Assembly (NCBI GenBank): GCA_910585205.1
Contig: CAJUCC010000061.1
Location: 1 to 25,466 of the forward strand
From: an uncultured Lachnospiraceae bacterium
GTDB taxonomy: Bacteria > Bacillota > Clostridia > Lachnospirales > Lachnospiraceae
DNA: 25,466 bases
Direction of reading: 5' to 3'
A program made the translations under genes and the position numbers. Position 1 is the stretch's first letter, and each line of letters begins with the position of its first letter. Under the pieces are notes generated by a model. The model was not told the origin of the DNA. It was given only the letters and a program-made list of their open reading frames with translations, and did not search any database. Of the stretch, positions 15,880-23,227 are shown piece after piece.

Positions 15880-17373
15880 ATGCAGGACTTTATCAGGATC
15901 AATCAGGAAGACAAAGTGGCGGTGGCGCTCCGGCCTCTGGAAGCTGGAATGATAATCGGGCCGGCCGACGCAAAGGTGACACTGCTGGAAGCGATTCCGC
16001 AGGGACATAAATTTGCGTTGACGGCGATCGCGGCCGGAGAGCCGGTGATAAAATACGGCGCGCGGATTGGCTTTGCAAAAACGGACATTGCCGCGGGCGC
16101 ATGGGTACATGTGCACAATGTGCGGACCGCTCTCGATGAAGTGCCGGAATACCGGTATGAGCCGGAGTCCAGAGTTTTGGAAAAGCGGGACAGCGCCGTC
16201 TTTCAGGGGTATCGGAGAGCGGACGGACAGACCGGTATCCGCAATGAGATCTGGATACTGCCTACGGTGGGGTGTGTCAATTCCGTGGCGCATGCCATCG
16301 AGACGAGAGCAAGGCAGGAATTTCACATTGGTGCGGGCGCGGGCGTGGAAGACATTATCGCCTTCCAGCATCCGTACGGCTGTTCACAGATGGGGGACGA
16401 TCAGGAAAATACGAGAGCGGTATTCGCGGACATCGTACACCATCCCAACGCGGCCGGTGTGCTGGTGCTCGGCCTTGGCTGTGAAAACAGCAACATTCCC
16501 GTGCTGATGGACTATATCGGTGCGTACGATGAAAAACGGATTAAATTTCTCCAGTGCCAGGATGTGGAAGACGAGATCGGGGAAGCGCTGCGGCTGATCG
16601 CAGAGATCTGTGACGAGGCAAAGGAAGACAGGCGGGTGCCCTGTCCCGCGTCCGATCTGGTGATCGGGATGAAGTGCGGCGGCTCCGACGGTTTATCCGG
16701 CATTACGGCCAATCCGGCGGTGGGCGGGTTTTCCGATATTCTGATTGCGCAGGGCGGTACGACCATACTGACTGAGGTGCCGGAGATGTTCGGGGCGGAA
16801 ACGCTTCTGATGAACCGCTGTAAGGACCGGGAGACGTTTGACAAAACCGTGGATCTGATTCAGGATTTCAAGAATTATTTTATCCGCCATGACCAGACGA
16901 TTTATGAGAATCCGTCTCCGGGGAATAAAAAGGGCGGTATCTCCACACTGGAAGACAAATCTCTGGGCTGTACCCAGAAGTCGGGTTCTGCGCCCGTCTG
17001 CGGCGTGCTGCAGTACGCGGAGCGGATAAAGGGGCGGGGACTGCATCTGCTGTCTGCTCCGGGCAATGATCTGGTGGCCTCTACTGCGTTAGCGGTATCG
17101 GGCGCGCAGATGGTGCTGTTTACGACAGGCAGAGGCACGCCGTTTGCCACACTTGTTCCGACCGTGAAGATTGCATCCAATTCCGCATTGGCTGCATGCA
17201 AGGCCAATTGGATTGATTTTAACGCAGGCCGGATCGTGGAGGACAAGACGACAGAACAGGCGGCGCAGGAACTTTTTGACTACGTTCTGCGGGTTGCGTC
17301 GGGGGAACAGGTCAAGTCCGAGGCGGCGGGATTTCACGATATTGCGATATTTAAACAGGGTGTTACGCTATAG
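15880..17373 (+). CDS. uxaA: Altronate dehydratase UxaA
   Basis: UxaA dehydrates D-altronate to KDG. The 497-residue length matches E. coli UxaA (~495). Residues 1 to about 100 form the N-terminal SAF domain, and the large catalytic domain follows with family cysteine and metal motifs: HPYGCSQMGDD (about 165-175), LGLGCENSN and MKCGGSDGLSGITANPAVG. The later QKSGSAPVCGVLQYAE and TTGRGTPFATLVPTVKIASN segments are also typical. The start is six bases after the uxaB stop; its ribosome binding site AAAGGAATAAAAGAA overlaps the uxaB end, so translation is probably coupled. The C-terminus is complete. Confidence 0.96.
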   Translation: MQDFIRINQEDKVAVALRPLEAGMIIGPADAKVTLLEAIPQGHKFALTAIAAGEPVIKYGARIGFAKTDIAAGAWVHVHNVRTALDEVPEYRYEPESRVLEKRDSAVFQGYRRADGQTGIRNEIWILPTVGCVNSVAHAIETRARQEFHIGAGAGVEDIIAFQHPYGCSQMGDDQENTRAVFADIVHHPNAAGVLVLGLGCENSNIPVLMDYIGAYDEKRIKFLQCQDVEDEIGEALRLIAEICDEAKEDRRVPCPASDLVIGMKCGGSDGLSGITANPAVGGFSDILIAQGGTTILTEVPEMFGAETLLMNRCKDRETFDKTVDLIQDFKNYFIRHDQTIYENPSPGNKKGGISTLEDKSLGCTQKSGSAPVCGVLQYAERIKGRGLHLLSAPGNDLVASTALAVSGAQMVLFTTGRGTPFATLVPTVKIASNSALAACKANWIDFNAGRIVEDKTTEQAAQELFDYVLRVASGEQVKSEAAGFHDIAIFKQGVTL

Positions 17374-17400
17374 AAAGTGCATGGATATGGGAGGAAAAAA

Positions 17401-18639
17401 ATGAATCTAAAATACCAGCTGGGAACAGAGGAAAACAGAAAGTTTCTGGATGCAGTGCGCAATGATCTGCTTCGCTTCGGCCATCGTTTCCCTTCACCGG
17501 GCGGCGGTGCGTATTATCTGGGGGATGACGGAACGCCGTGGAAAGAGCGCAGCCGTGAGACGTGGATTACCTGCCGTATGGCGCACGTATACAGTCTGGG
17601 TGTCTTTCTCGGGCATGCGGGGAGTGAAGAACTGGTTGACGCGGCTTTGAAAGGACTCCGGGGAGAACTGCACGATACGGAGAATGGCGGATGGTATGCG
17701 GGACTGACGGCGGACGGAGAAATCCTGCCCAATAAACAGTGCTATGCGCATGCGTTTGTCATTCTGGCGGCTTCTTCGGCGGTGCTGGCCGGCCGGCCCG
17801 GCGCCGGTAAACTGTTGGAGGAGGCGCTTGCGCTGTATGACAGACGGTTCTGGAATGAAGAAGAAGGACTTTCCTGCGATACATGGAATACGGAATTTAC
17901 GGTTCTCGACGAATACCGCGGGTTGAACGCCAATATGCATACCGTTGAGGCATTTCTGGCGGCGGCGGACGTTACCGGCGACGAGAAATACCGTGTCAGG
18001 GCCGGACGCATTATCGAACATGTGCTGCAATGGGCCTCCGAAAATAACTGGCGCATACCGGAGCATTTTACGAAAGACTGGACGGTGGATCTGGACTGCA
18101 ATCAGGACCGCCCGGACGACCCGTTCAAGCCGTATGGGGCAACGCCCGGACATGGCATTGAGTGGAGCAGGCTGATTACGCAGTGGGCGCTGTCCAGTTA
18201 CCCGGATGACCGGCAGGGCGCGGGGAAATATCTGGAGGCGGCAGAACAACTGTTTCGGAGAGCCGTAACGGATGCCTGGAATGCGGACGGCGCGCCGGGG
18301 ATTGTGTATACGACGGACTGGGAGGGCAGACCGGTTGTCCGTGACCGGATGCACTGGACGCTGGCAGAGGCTGTCAACACATCGGCGGTATTGTATCATG
18401 TGACGAAGAAGCAGGAGTATGCGGAATACTATGCGCAGTTTATGCAATATCTGGATGAGATTGTTCTCGATCATACAAACGGTTCCTGGTTCCATCAGCT
18501 CGATGCGGACAATCATGTGATCGGTACGGTATGGCCGGGGAAATCCGATCTCTATCATGCGATGCAGGCGACACTGATTCCTTATTATACAGCGGCGGTT
18601 TCGATTGCGCCGGCTGTGAAAAACGGCCTGACAATATAG
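17401..18639 (+). CDS. AGE/YihS-family aldose-ketose isomerase or 2-epimerase
   Basis: This 412-residue alpha/alpha-barrel protein closely follows the YihS/mannose-isomerase branch of the N-acylglucosamine 2-epimerase superfamily. Visible family motifs are WITCRMAHVYSL (R59), NANMHTVEAFL (H180), GATPGHGIEWSRL (H251, E254), DWEGRPVVRDRMHW and KSDLYH (H386). H251 and H386 match the two catalytic histidines of this group. From memory, E. coli YihS has Gln in SWWQELD and in GKQDIYH near the sulfonate; here these read SWFHQLD and GKSDLYH, which looks more like D-mannose isomerases than a sulfoquinovose isomerase. The ATG at 17401 follows GGGAGG. It lies between uxaA and kduD, although none of the standard uronate steps needs it. 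A mannose, mannuronate or other acidic-sugar isomerase is possible. Confidence 0.8.
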   Translation: MNLKYQLGTEENRKFLDAVRNDLLRFGHRFPSPGGGAYYLGDDGTPWKERSRETWITCRMAHVYSLGVFLGHAGSEELVDAALKGLRGELHDTENGGWYAGLTADGEILPNKQCYAHAFVILAASSAVLAGRPGAGKLLEEALALYDRRFWNEEEGLSCDTWNTEFTVLDEYRGLNANMHTVEAFLAAADVTGDEKYRVRAGRIIEHVLQWASENNWRIPEHFTKDWTVDLDCNQDRPDDPFKPYGATPGHGIEWSRLITQWALSSYPDDRQGAGKYLEAAEQLFRRAVTDAWNADGAPGIVYTTDWEGRPVVRDRMHWTLAEAVNTSAVLYHVTKKQEYAEYYAQFMQYLDEIVLDHTNGSWFHQLDADNHVIGTVWPGKSDLYHAMQATLIPYYTAAVSIAPAVKNGLTI

Positions 18640-18660
18640 TACATTACATTGTGAAACAGA

Positions 18661-18690
18661 AAGGGATGGGAAGGGATGAGAAGGAATGAA
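18661..18690 (+). repeat. Three tandem 10-base repeats forming the kduD translation start
   Basis: AAGGGATGGG, AAGGGATGAG and AAGGAATGAA follow each other directly. Each unit carries a Shine-Dalgarno-like AAGG(G/A) and an ATG; the ATG of the third is the kduD start. The first ATG (18666) opens a seven-codon frame whose TGA overlaps the kduD ATG. This may be slippage-derived and could tune ribosome loading, or it may be chance in a purine-rich leader. Confidence 0.5.
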
Positions 18691-19480
18691 CGACAGATTT
18701 TCTCTGGAGGGGAAGGTGGCGCTTGTCACCGGCGCTGCTTATGGAATTGGATTTGCCATTGCACAGTCCTATGCCATGGCGGGGGCGAAGATTGCATTTA
18801 ACTGCCGTTCCCGGGAACATATGGAGAAAGCACTGGAGGCTTACCGGGCAAAGGGCATTGCGGCAAAGGGCTATCTGTGCGATGTCACCGATGAAACACA
18901 GGTGGGAGAGATGATCGGTGACATCCGGGAGCACATGGGAGCCGTGGACATTCTGGTCAATAATGCGGGAATTATCAAACGAATTCCGATGACGGAGATG
19001 ACGGTGGAAGATTTCCGTCAGGTAATTGATATAGATCTGAATGCGGCATTTATCGTATCGAAAGCGGTACTTCCGGATATGATAGAGAGAAGGCGGGGAA
19101 AGATTATCAATGTCTGCTCCATGATGAGCGAGCTTGGACGGGAGACGGTATCTGCATATGCGGCGGCAAAGGGCGGACTGAAAATGTTGACGCGCAATAT
19201 TGCGTCCGAATATGGCGGATATAATATTCAGTGTAACGGTATCGGGCCGGGGTATATCGCCACACCACAGACGGCGCCGCTGCGGGAACCCCAGGCGGAC
19301 GGCAGCAGGCATCCGTTTGACAGCTTTATTATTTCCAAGACACCGGCAGCCAGATGGGGCACGCCGGAAGATCTGATGGGACCGGCACTGTTTTTGGCAT
19401 CGGCAGCTTCGGATTTCGTAAACGGACAGATTCTGTATGTGGACGGCGGGATACTGGCTTATATTGGCAAGCAGCCCTGA
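18686..19480 (+). CDS. kduD: KduD-type short-chain dehydrogenase (2-dehydro-3-deoxy-D-gluconate 5-dehydrogenase)
   Basis: KduD reduces the DKII made by KduI to KDG, linking unsaturated uronates to KdgK. It is a 264-residue classical SDR: glycine-rich cofactor motif TGAAYGIG (15-22), NNAG (92-95), N119, catalytic S145, Y158 and K162 (YAAAK), and PGYIATP (188-194). A basic residue after the second strand (NCRSRE, R41) hints at NADP(H) use, but this is weak. Family members are often annotated as gluconate 5-dehydrogenase; with kduI and kdgF in the locus and no gluconate genes, KduD is the better reading. The start at 18686 falls in a repeated purine-rich leader. It is 46 bases after the isomerase gene and 47 bases before kdgK. 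Confidence 0.83.
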   Translation: MNDRFSLEGKVALVTGAAYGIGFAIAQSYAMAGAKIAFNCRSREHMEKALEAYRAKGIAAKGYLCDVTDETQVGEMIGDIREHMGAVDILVNNAGIIKRIPMTEMTVEDFRQVIDIDLNAAFIVSKAVLPDMIERRRGKIINVCSMMSELGRETVSAYAAAKGGLKMLTRNIASEYGGYNIQCNGIGPGYIATPQTAPLREPQADGSRHPFDSFIISKTPAARWGTPEDLMGPALFLASAASDFVNGQILYVDGGILAYIGKQP

Positions 19481-19527
19481 TCGGTCATACAGGTTCATAG
19501 AGATAACATACAGGAGGAAAATGAATC

Positions 19528-20553
19528 ATGGCAAAAAAGGTAGTTACATTTGGTGAAATTATGCTGCGTCTGGCACCGGAAGGCTATTACCGGTTTGTAC
19601 AGGCTGATACACTGGGAGCGACATACGGCGGCGGAGAGGCCAATGTGGCCGTATCGCTGGCCAATTACGGGTTTGATGCCTGCTATGTGACAAAGCTGCC
19701 GACACATGAAATCGGACAGGCAGCAGTAAATTCGTTGCGCCGGTTCGGGGTGAATACGGATTATATTACACGCGGCGGAAAGAGAGTGGGCATTTATTTT
19801 CTGGAAAAAGGCGCTTCACAGCGTCCCTCCAAAGTGATCTACGACAGAGCGGGTTCCGCCATTGCGGAAGCGGTAAAAGAGGATTTTAACTGGAAAGAAA
19901 TTTTTGACGGTGCGGCGTGGTTCCATTTCACGGGCATCACACCGGCTTTGAATGATGAGGTGGCGGCGATCTGCCTCGAGGCGTGTAAGGCTGCCAGAGA
20001 AGCGGGAGTGAAGATTTCCTGTGACCTGAATTATCGAAAGAAACTGTGGAGCAAAGAAAAAGCGGGACAGGTGATGGGAGAGCTTTGCGAATACGTGGAC
20101 GTATGCATTGCCAATGAGGAAGACGCGGCAGATGTATTCGGCATTCATGCTTCCAATACGGATGTGACAACGGGAAAGGTCAATAAAGAAGGCTACAAGG
20201 AAGTGGCGAAAAAACTGGCTGACCGGTTCGGATTTGAGAAAGTGGCAATTACGCTGCGGGAATCGCTGTCAGCCAATGATAACAACTGGTCTGCTATGCT
20301 GTATGATAACGGAGAATTCTTCTTCAGCAAGCAGTATAAAATGCATATTGTAGACCGTGTAGGCGGCGGCGACAGCTTCGGCGGCGGCCTGATTTGTGCC
20401 ACATTGAACGGTTATGAATCACAGCAGATTATCGAATTTGCAACGGCGGCTTCCTGCCTCAAACACAGCATCGAGGGAGACTATAATATGGTTTCCATGG
20501 ATGAAGTACTGACACTGGCAGGCGGCGACGGTTCCGGCCGGGTACAGAGATAA
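19528..20553 (+). CDS. kdgK: 2-dehydro-3-deoxygluconokinase KdgK (PfkB/ribokinase family)
   Basis: KdgK phosphorylates KDG to KDPG with ATP, joining all branches of the pathway before Eda. The 341-residue protein has the PfkB pattern: TFGEIMLRLAPEG at the start, GGGEANVAVSLANYG (34-48), DLNYRKKLW (166-174) and the anion-hole/catalytic segment VGGGDSFGGG with catalytic base D282. The usual motif is GAGDxF; GGGDSF is a mild variant I also associate with Firmicute KDG kinases. The ATG at 19528 is ten bases after AGGAGG; an earlier ATG at 19521 is out of frame. It is the last gene of the plus-strand operon and is followed by a strong terminator. Confidence 0.9.
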   Translation: MAKKVVTFGEIMLRLAPEGYYRFVQADTLGATYGGGEANVAVSLANYGFDACYVTKLPTHEIGQAAVNSLRRFGVNTDYITRGGKRVGIYFLEKGASQRPSKVIYDRAGSAIAEAVKEDFNWKEIFDGAAWFHFTGITPALNDEVAAICLEACKAAREAGVKISCDLNYRKKLWSKEKAGQVMGELCEYVDVCIANEEDAADVFGIHASNTDVTTGKVNKEGYKEVAKKLADRFGFEKVAITLRESLSANDNNWSAMLYDNGEFFFSKQYKMHIVDRVGGGDSFGGGLICATLNGYESQQIIEFATAASCLKHSIEGDYNMVSMDEVLTLAGGDGSGRVQR

Positions 20554-20582
20554 CAGTGCCCCCATTTGTTTTTTGTCCATAC

Positions 20583-20625
20583 AAAAGCGGATAGATCCCG
20601 GTGCAGAGGGATCTATCCGCTTTTT
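20583..20625 (+). terminator. Bidirectional intrinsic terminator between kdgK and the IclR gene
   Basis: A 17-bp perfect stem (20583-20599 paired with 20608-20624) encloses an 8-base loop, GGTGCAGA. The right arm ends in a TTTTT run for plus-strand transcripts, and the left arm begins with AAAA, which gives a short U run on the minus strand. The hairpin lies between two convergent genes and should stop both the uronate operon and the IclR transcript. Confidence 0.92.
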
Positions 20626-20634
20626 CTATTGGCG

Positions 20635-21426
20635 TTATTGTGTCTGTGGTTCGCCGTGGTATCCGAGTTCTCCCGACAGTCTGCGGGCGGCGTCCAGAAG
20701 CGGCACAGCCAGCTCGCGGATTCGTTCGTCGGACATTCTGGAGATGGGGGCGGAAATGCTGATTGCATATTCTGCCTTCCCCGTATAATCATGGATGCCT
20801 GCCGCGATACAGCGGACCCCCAGTTCGTTTTCTTCATTGTCGAGGGCGTAACCACGGGTGCGTACCTGTGCCAGTTCCTGCAGCAGATGTTCCACATGCA
20901 GGATGGTATATTCCGTTTTGGGTTCAATCCGGGAAACCTCCCAGATCTTCCGGACTTCTGTTTCCGGCAGGGCTGCCATAATTGCCTTTCCCACACCCGT
21001 GCAGTAGAGCGGGCTAATCATACCGACAAAAGAAGCCATCTTCATGGAACGCTCGGTATGGGATGGTTCCAGTTTCTGGATATAACAGATATTCTGCTCT
21101 ACCCGTTTGACAAGATGGACAGTCTCATAGGTCTGTTCCATCAGAGATTTCAGATAAGGCTGTGAGAGGGAGAGCATATCGATCTGTTTCAGGACGTTTC
21201 CGGATACATTGACGATTTTCAGTGTCATATGGTATTTCAGAGATCCTTCATCCTGCCTGACATATCCCATGTAGATGAGTGAATTTAAAAGACGGTGCAC
21301 GGTGCTCTTATTGAGCTGCAGGCGGTGGCTGATCTCCAGAAGGCCGCAGGGGCCTTCCGTCGCCAGCATTTCCATAACCTGAAAGATCCTTCCGGCGGAC
21401 TGCACCGGGTTTTTATCTGTTTCCAT
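20635..21426 (-). CDS. IclR-family transcription regulator, KdgR-like
   Basis: This 263-residue DNA-binding regulator has the IclR layout: a winged helix-turn-helix in about residues 8-70 (AGRIFQVMEMLA, GLLEISHRLQLNKSTVHRLL) and a C-terminal effector-binding domain (about 80-250) with LYCTGVGKAIMAALPE and GVRCIAAGIHDYTGKAEYAIS. IclR proteins called KdgR repress uronate genes and are released by KDG or related keto-acids. Convergence on the KDG operon suggests that role, but the effector cannot be read from sequence. The ATG at 21426 follows AAAAGGAAATACC. The gene starts 28 bases after the mtnN stop on the same strand, so it may be cotranscribed with luxS-mtnN. The locus symbol kdgR is plausible but unproven. 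Confidence 0.9.
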   Translation of the reverse strand: METDKNPVQSAGRIFQVMEMLATEGPCGLLEISHRLQLNKSTVHRLLNSLIYMGYVRQDEGSLKYHMTLKIVNVSGNVLKQIDMLSLSQPYLKSLMEQTYETVHLVKRVEQNICYIQKLEPSHTERSMKMASFVGMISPLYCTGVGKAIMAALPETEVRKIWEVSRIEPKTEYTILHVEHLLQELAQVRTRGYALDNEENELGVRCIAAGIHDYTGKAEYAISISAPISRMSDERIRELAVPLLDAARRLSGELGYHGEPQTQ

Positions 21427-21453
21427 GGTATTTCCTTTTACGATATGAGAATG

Positions 21454-21480
21454 ATTATAACTGTTGTATCAGATGTTCAA
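21454..21480 (-). promoter_or_regulatory. Possible promoter for the IclR gene inside the mtnN end
   Basis: On the minus strand TTGAAC (21480-21475) and a perfect TATAAT (21459-21454) are separated by 15 bases, about 28 bases before the IclR start codon. The spacing is shorter than ideal and the boxes overlap the mtnN 3' end, so this is only a candidate. It would allow the regulator to be expressed apart from luxS-mtnN. Confidence 0.3.
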
Positions 21481-22156
21481 CCAGTCTGGCGGAGTGTTCC
21501 GCCGCCGCTTTTTCAAAAGCGGGATAATCCATATGGGCACTGTCGTCTGCTTTGTCGGAGATTGCCCGGATAATGACAAACGGAATATGGTTGAGCCACG
21601 CCGCATGTGCAATGGCTGCGCCCTCCATTTCGGTACAGAAACTGCCCGGGAAGTTTTTCAGGATCGTGTCTTTGACATGCGGGTTCGATACAAACTGATC
21701 GCCGCTGACAATTCTGCCTTCGAACACTTTGATGTCGGGATTGACAATTTCGCAGGATGCTTTTGCCTGTGCGACCATTGCGGCATCTGCGGTAAAGTTC
21801 AGCGTACCGAGCTGCGGAATCTCACCGAGCGGATACCCGAAACCGGTGGCGTCCACATCGTGGTAGAGCGTGTCGGTAGAAATGACAATGTCGCCGATGT
21901 CGATCACCGCGTTCAGAGAACCGGCCACACCGGTGTTGATAACATGTGTGACCTGAAAGACATCTGCCAGAATCTGTACACACATACCGGCGTTGACTTT
22001 CCCGATGCCGCTTCTTACGATTACAACGGGAATATCATGCAGCAGTCCTTCCAGAAAATTCATGGATGCGCGTTCCAGTGTATTGGTGATCTGCATGTGG
22101 CTTTTCAGCGTTTCCACTTCGATTTCCATGGCGCCGATAATACCTATTTTATTCAT
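21455..22156 (-). CDS. mtnN: 5'-methylthioadenosine/S-adenosylhomocysteine nucleosidase
   Basis: MtnN (Pfs) hydrolyses S-adenosylhomocysteine to S-ribosylhomocysteine and adenine, and also methylthioadenosine; its product feeds LuxS encoded just upstream. The 233-residue protein has the family motifs: MEIEVETL (9-16), SGIGKVNA, INTGVAGSL, EMEGAAIAHA and RAISDKAD, the last holding the catalytic aspartate. I chose the ATG at 22156 because AAAGGA lies eight bases before it. An in-frame ATG at 22165, three codons earlier, overlaps that ribosome binding site. It begins 15 bases after the luxS stop. Confidence 0.95.
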   Translation of the reverse strand: MNKIGIIGAMEIEVETLKSHMQITNTLERASMNFLEGLLHDIPVVIVRSGIGKVNAGMCVQILADVFQVTHVINTGVAGSLNAVIDIGDIVISTDTLYHDVDATGFGYPLGEIPQLGTLNFTADAAMVAQAKASCEIVNPDIKVFEGRIVSGDQFVSNPHVKDTILKNFPGSFCTEMEGAAIAHAAWLNHIPFVIIRAISDKADDSAHMDYPAFEKAAAEHSARLVEHLIQQL

Positions 22157-22171
22157 GGGATTCATCCTTTC

Positions 22172-22663
22172 TCAGGCATCCTTTTCGGGATAAACCAAAT
22201 GTGCATCGTCAATATGGTAGAGCGTGTTTTCCAGATAACGGTTTGCCACATACTTGGCCATATCGACATTATGGTCGAGATAGTTGCCGCAGTCCATGGG
22301 CGCGGCCCCGGGCAGTTCGCCTTCGAAATCGCGGACGAACTCAAACATACCGGTGATAAAAGATACGATGTCTTTGGAATCCAGATCACCTGCCATCAGC
22401 AGATAGCAGCCTGTCCGGCAGCCCATGGGACCGAAATACACAATCTTATCTTTCCAGACAGCGTCATTTCGTGCATAGGTGGCGCACAAATGTTCCAGTG
22501 TATGCATTTCTGCCGTATTCATGCAGGGTTCGTCGTTGGGGGACGTCATGCGCAGGTCAAATGTAGTAATGGTGGTATCTCCGCCAAACGTATCTTTCCG
22601 GGATACATAGATACCGGGCTGCAGTTTGACGTGATCGATAGTAAAGCTGGCAATTTTTTCCAT
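22172..22663 (-). CDS. luxS: S-ribosylhomocysteine lyase LuxS (AI-2 synthase)
   Basis: LuxS splits S-ribosylhomocysteine into homocysteine and DPD, the precursor of the AI-2 signal. The 163-residue protein is full length. Metal ligands are H54 and H58 in the diagnostic HTLEH and C125 (MDCGNY); E57 and a cysteine in GPMGCRTGC (C82) supply the acid-base residues. The ATG at 22663 follows AGGAGAACCAAGACT. With mtnN directly downstream it forms the two-step detoxification of S-adenosylhomocysteine. The protein starts 60 bases after the membrane-protein gene upstream on the same strand; no clear terminator was seen in that gap. Confidence 0.98.
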   Translation of the reverse strand: MEKIASFTIDHVKLQPGIYVSRKDTFGGDTTITTFDLRMTSPNDEPCMNTAEMHTLEHLCATYARNDAVWKDKIVYFGPMGCRTGCYLLMAGDLDSKDIVSFITGMFEFVRDFEGELPGAAPMDCGNYLDHNVDMAKYVANRYLENTLYHIDDAHLVYPEKDA

Positions 22664-22723
22664 AGTCTTGGTTCTCCTGTTTTTATTTATTCCGTCTTTT
22701 CAGGCGGTAAGTAACGATAGGGG

Positions 22724-23173
22724 TTATGCGGGGCCGCGGTACCGGGAACGGCCGAAGCCCAGAATAATGGTAAAGAGCGGGCGAAAAAAGATCAGGCCCA
22801 GAGCGAAACCGATGCCGTATCCGAATGCGGCGGCCATTTTATAATCCTGTACAAAGGAAATGCAGAAGCTTATTACCAGCAAAATGACAGCGGCCAATGC
22901 CAGATAGGTACTCGTACCAATGATCAGAGATCCTGTCAGTGAACAGATAAAATAAGCCCAGAACATCTTTGCATCCCAGGAAATCCGATAATCAATGTAG
23001 GAACAGTAAAAAGGAATCAGGGATTTCCAGCCGGCTTCGCCGGCTTTTCGATAGACTTTCCACTTTCCGGCCATGGCGATGAGCGTTATGAGATAAACGA
23101 TTACAATAACAGTCCAGATCAGCGCACCGGGGACATGTTCGAACCCGCGGGCTGTCATATCCGCAAGTATCAC
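22724..23173 (-). CDS. Small DUF5684-like membrane protein
   Basis: This 149-residue protein has an N-terminal hydrophobic helix (about residues 15-33), then the stretch GKWKVYRKAGEAGWKSLIPFY, characteristic of the DUF5684-like membrane family, and then three further hydrophobic segments. Its function is unknown. I place the start at GTG 23173, nine bases after AAAGGAGG; the frame is open further upstream, but an ATG at 23206 lies next to the -10 box of the promoter seen here and has no ribosome binding site. It follows an OmpR-type two-component system by 54 bases, and luxS comes 60 bases later. Nothing in the sequence ties it to uronate use. Confidence 0.62.
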   Translation of the reverse strand: MILADMTARGFEHVPGALIWTVIVIVYLITLIAMAGKWKVYRKAGEAGWKSLIPFYCSYIDYRISWDAKMFWAYFICSLTGSLIIGTSTYLALAAVILLVISFCISFVQDYKMAAAFGYGIGFALGLIFFRPLFTIILGFGRSRYRGPA

Positions 23174-23197
23174 AGGGATTCTCCTCCTTTCCTGACC

Positions 23198-23226
23198 ATC
23201 ATACAAAATGTCGGAAGAAAAGTCAA
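23198..23226 (-). promoter_or_regulatory. Strong sigma-A-type promoter for the DUF5684-like gene (and possibly luxS-mtnN)
   Basis: On the minus strand TTGACT (23226-23221) and TATGAT (23203-23198) are separated by exactly 17 bases, one mismatch each from consensus. The -35 box is immediately after the response-regulator stop codon. The expected transcription start near 23191 leaves a leader of about 18 bases carrying AAAGGAGG before the GTG start at 23173, which supports both the promoter and the start choice. Confidence 0.65.
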
Positions 23227-23227
23227 T

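Noticed and set aside
17401..20553. Isomerase, SDR and PfkB-type kinase in a row as a possible sulfoquinovose (sulfo-EMP) pathway, YihS-YihV-like.
   Set aside because: The kinase reads as KDG kinase, no sulfofructose-phosphate aldolase or sulfonate exporter is present, and the isomerase lacks the two Gln residues I recall near the sulfonate in YihS.
20598..20610. The sequence GGTGCAGAGGG occurs both at the start of the window and in the terminator loop, suggesting a repeat.
   Set aside because: It is 11 bases long, one copy is coding and the other is a loop with part of a stem; the flanks do not match, so chance is the simplest reading.
22686..22710. CCGTCTTTTCAGGCGG as a terminator between the DUF5684-like gene and luxS.
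   Set aside because: On the transcribed minus strand the stem has a C-A mismatch, is short, and is followed by A-rich rather than U-rich sequence.
21464..22714. A 416-codon plus-strand open frame opposite mtnN and luxS.
   Set aside because: Both minus-strand genes are certain from catalytic motifs; the opposite frame encodes no recognisable protein.
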